DNA of 5,138 nucleotides from CAZJJK01 sp964546285 (lineage in GTDB: Bacteria > Spirochaetota > Spirochaetia > Treponematales > Breznakiellaceae): contig CAZJJK010000146.1 in NCBI GenBank assembly GCA_964546285.1, positions 1-5,138 of the forward strand. Direction: 5' to 3'. Each line of letters starts with the position of its first letter. Position 1 is the first letter of the stretch. The notes beneath the pieces are model-generated. The model had not been told where the DNA came from. It made no database searches and worked only from the letters and a program-made list of their open reading frames with translations. This document shows, piece after piece, positions 4,494-5,138 of the stretch. Made by a program: the position numbers and the translations under genes.

Positions 4494-4931
4494 ATGGGTG
4501 AGACGGCTAAGCGAACAAGTGTTCTTTTTCTATGCGTCCACAACTCCGCCCGCAGCCAGATGGCCGAAGCCTTCCTAAAAAAATACGGCGAGGGAAGGTT
4601 TTCGGTTGAGAGCGCTGGTTTGGCGGCCGGACCCCTGAATCCTTACGCGGTCAGGTCGATGGCGGAAGTCGGCATCGATATTTCCAAAAACGCGACCAAG
4701 AACGTTATGGATTTCTACCGACAAGGCCGCCGTTTTGATGTCGTAGTGACCGTCTGCTCCAAGGAAGCGGCAGAACGCTGTCCGCTGTTCCCAGGCCCTA
4801 TGGAACGACTCCACTGGCCCTTTGACGACCCCTCAGCCTTTACGGGAAGCGACGAGCTTGTTATGAATAAGATCAGAATCGTCCGCGACCAGATCCGCGC
4901 CGCCGTGAATGGCTTCATAAGAAGCCGCTGA
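4494..4931 (+). CDS. arsC: Arsenate reductase, thioredoxin-coupled (LMW-PTP fold)
   Basis: The 145-residue enzyme reduces arsenate to arsenite in the cytoplasm. The P-loop FLCVHNSARSQMAEAF (12-27) gives C14-X5-R20, with the ARSQMAEA pattern typical of arsenate reductases. Two further cysteines, C88 (VVTVCSKEAAERC) and C96, lie at the positions of the relay cysteines of Staphylococcus-type ArsC (C82 and C89 there). WPFDDPS (108-114) carries the catalytic aspartate of the phosphatase fold. The three-cysteine layout implies recycling by thioredoxin and not glutaredoxin, which fits the CPKC protein in the same operon. AGGAG (4483-4487) lies 6 nt before ATG4494. It is the last gene of the operon and appears complete. 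Confidence 0.92.
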   Translation: MGETAKRTSVLFLCVHNSARSQMAEAFLKKYGEGRFSVESAGLAAGPLNPYAVRSMAEVGIDISKNATKNVMDFYRQGRRFDVVVTVCSKEAAERCPLFPGPMERLHWPFDDPSAFTGSDELVMNKIRIVRDQIRAAVNGFIRSR

Positions 4932-4942
4932 GTAGAGATCCC

Positions 4943-4970
4943 TAAGCGGGCGATAGCACTCTCTCGCTTA
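4943..4970 (+). terminator. Weak hairpin after arsC, possible operon terminator
   Basis: TAAGCG (4943-4948) and CGCTTA (4965-4970) form a perfect 6-bp stem around a 16-nt loop, 11 nt after the arsC stop. There is no T-run behind it, so if it ends transcription it is weak or needs help. No better candidate is seen before the repeat at 4977. Confidence 0.3.
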
Positions 4971-4976
4971 ATGTTA

Positions 4977-5000
4977 CTAACTGCTGCCAATTCTGTTGCA
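4977..5000 (+). repeat. Second copy of the mobile-element left end
   Basis: This matches 829-852, the left end of the MITE-like element plus its CTAA flank, at 23 of 24 positions; the only difference is T to C within the AATTTTG stretch. Orientation is the same as the left end at 833. Similarity stops after base 5000, so either a different member of the family, perhaps a full insertion sequence, starts here and runs off the window, or only a fragment remains. Confidence 0.7.
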
Positions 5001-5138
5001 GCCAAATAGGTATTGAAACGGAGCCGGCACTTCCCCTCGCCGCGTAGTGGGACCCCGCCTCGGCACGCAAGTCGCCACAGCCTAGCCCTATCAGCCCTCA
5101 TACCGCTAGATGCTTGGCAAACCAGCCCGTTCCAGGTT
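5001..5138. other. Unassigned sequence right of the element end
   Basis: No gene with a plausible start and product is visible on either strand. A minus-strand frame starting at 5101 runs back through the element end into arsC and is Arg-rich, so it is treated as chance. If the repeat at 4977 is a true insertion-sequence end, this is its subterminal region and a transposase would lie beyond the window. Confidence 0.4.

Noticed and set aside
4715..5101. Minus-strand frame running from the right edge through the element end into arsC
   Set aside because: Crosses a repeat and the arsC 3' end in antisense, Arg-rich, no ribosome binding site or family resemblance.

Overview
The window carries two kinds of DNA. 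The left part (about 1-2000) is an accessory patch of toxin-antitoxin (TA) genes, gene remnants and repeats. The right part (about 2160-4931) is a compact, rightward, intact arsenic/metalloid-resistance type operon. The sequence does not fix the organism. The ars genes are moderately GC-rich, use strong AGGAG-type ribosome binding sites and are tightly packed, so a bacterium is certain. A spirochaete-like or other anaerobic host is only a guess.

Left part: an apparently complete hicA-hicB module (127-735) is followed by a short non-autonomous mobile element (833-1018). That element has 18-bp perfect terminal inverted repeats and sits between two TAA triplets. Immediately right of it is the last part of an antitoxin reading frame with no start codon, which overlaps the start of a VapC-type PIN toxin gene (ATGA overlap). 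The vapC gene keeps all four acidic active-site residues, but it appears to have lost one base near its 3' end: a typical VapC ending, GLRLW, is present in another frame. From 1506 to 2160 there is no convincing intact gene. This stretch holds a decayed or very short minus-strand reading frame with a signal-peptide-like start, a strong hairpin, a second diverged copy of the intergenic sequence that precedes hicA (including what looks like a dead hicA start), and an 80-nt segment closed by a 10-bp perfect inverted repeat.

Right part: arsR (repressor with the CxC As(III) site), a small CPKC thioredoxin-like protein, a cysteine-rich DGC-domain protein, a PF03773-type (ArsP/YraQ) permease with a CSC motif, and a thioredoxin-coupled arsenate reductase of the low-molecular-weight phosphatase fold. 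Apart from the 96-bp arsR-thioredoxin gap, spacings are 16 bp or less or overlapping, so this reads as one transcript. The likely scheme is that ArsR senses trivalent arsenic, ArsC reduces arsenate, the small redox protein and the DGC protein handle thiols or metalloid, and the permease exports the product. No arsB, acr3, arsA or arsD is present here.

Just downstream of arsC (4977-5000) lies another copy of the mobile-element end found at 829-852 (23 of 24 bases). The degraded vapBC and the whole ars operon are therefore bracketed by related element ends, which suggests, without proving, that the operon is or was part of a mobile unit.
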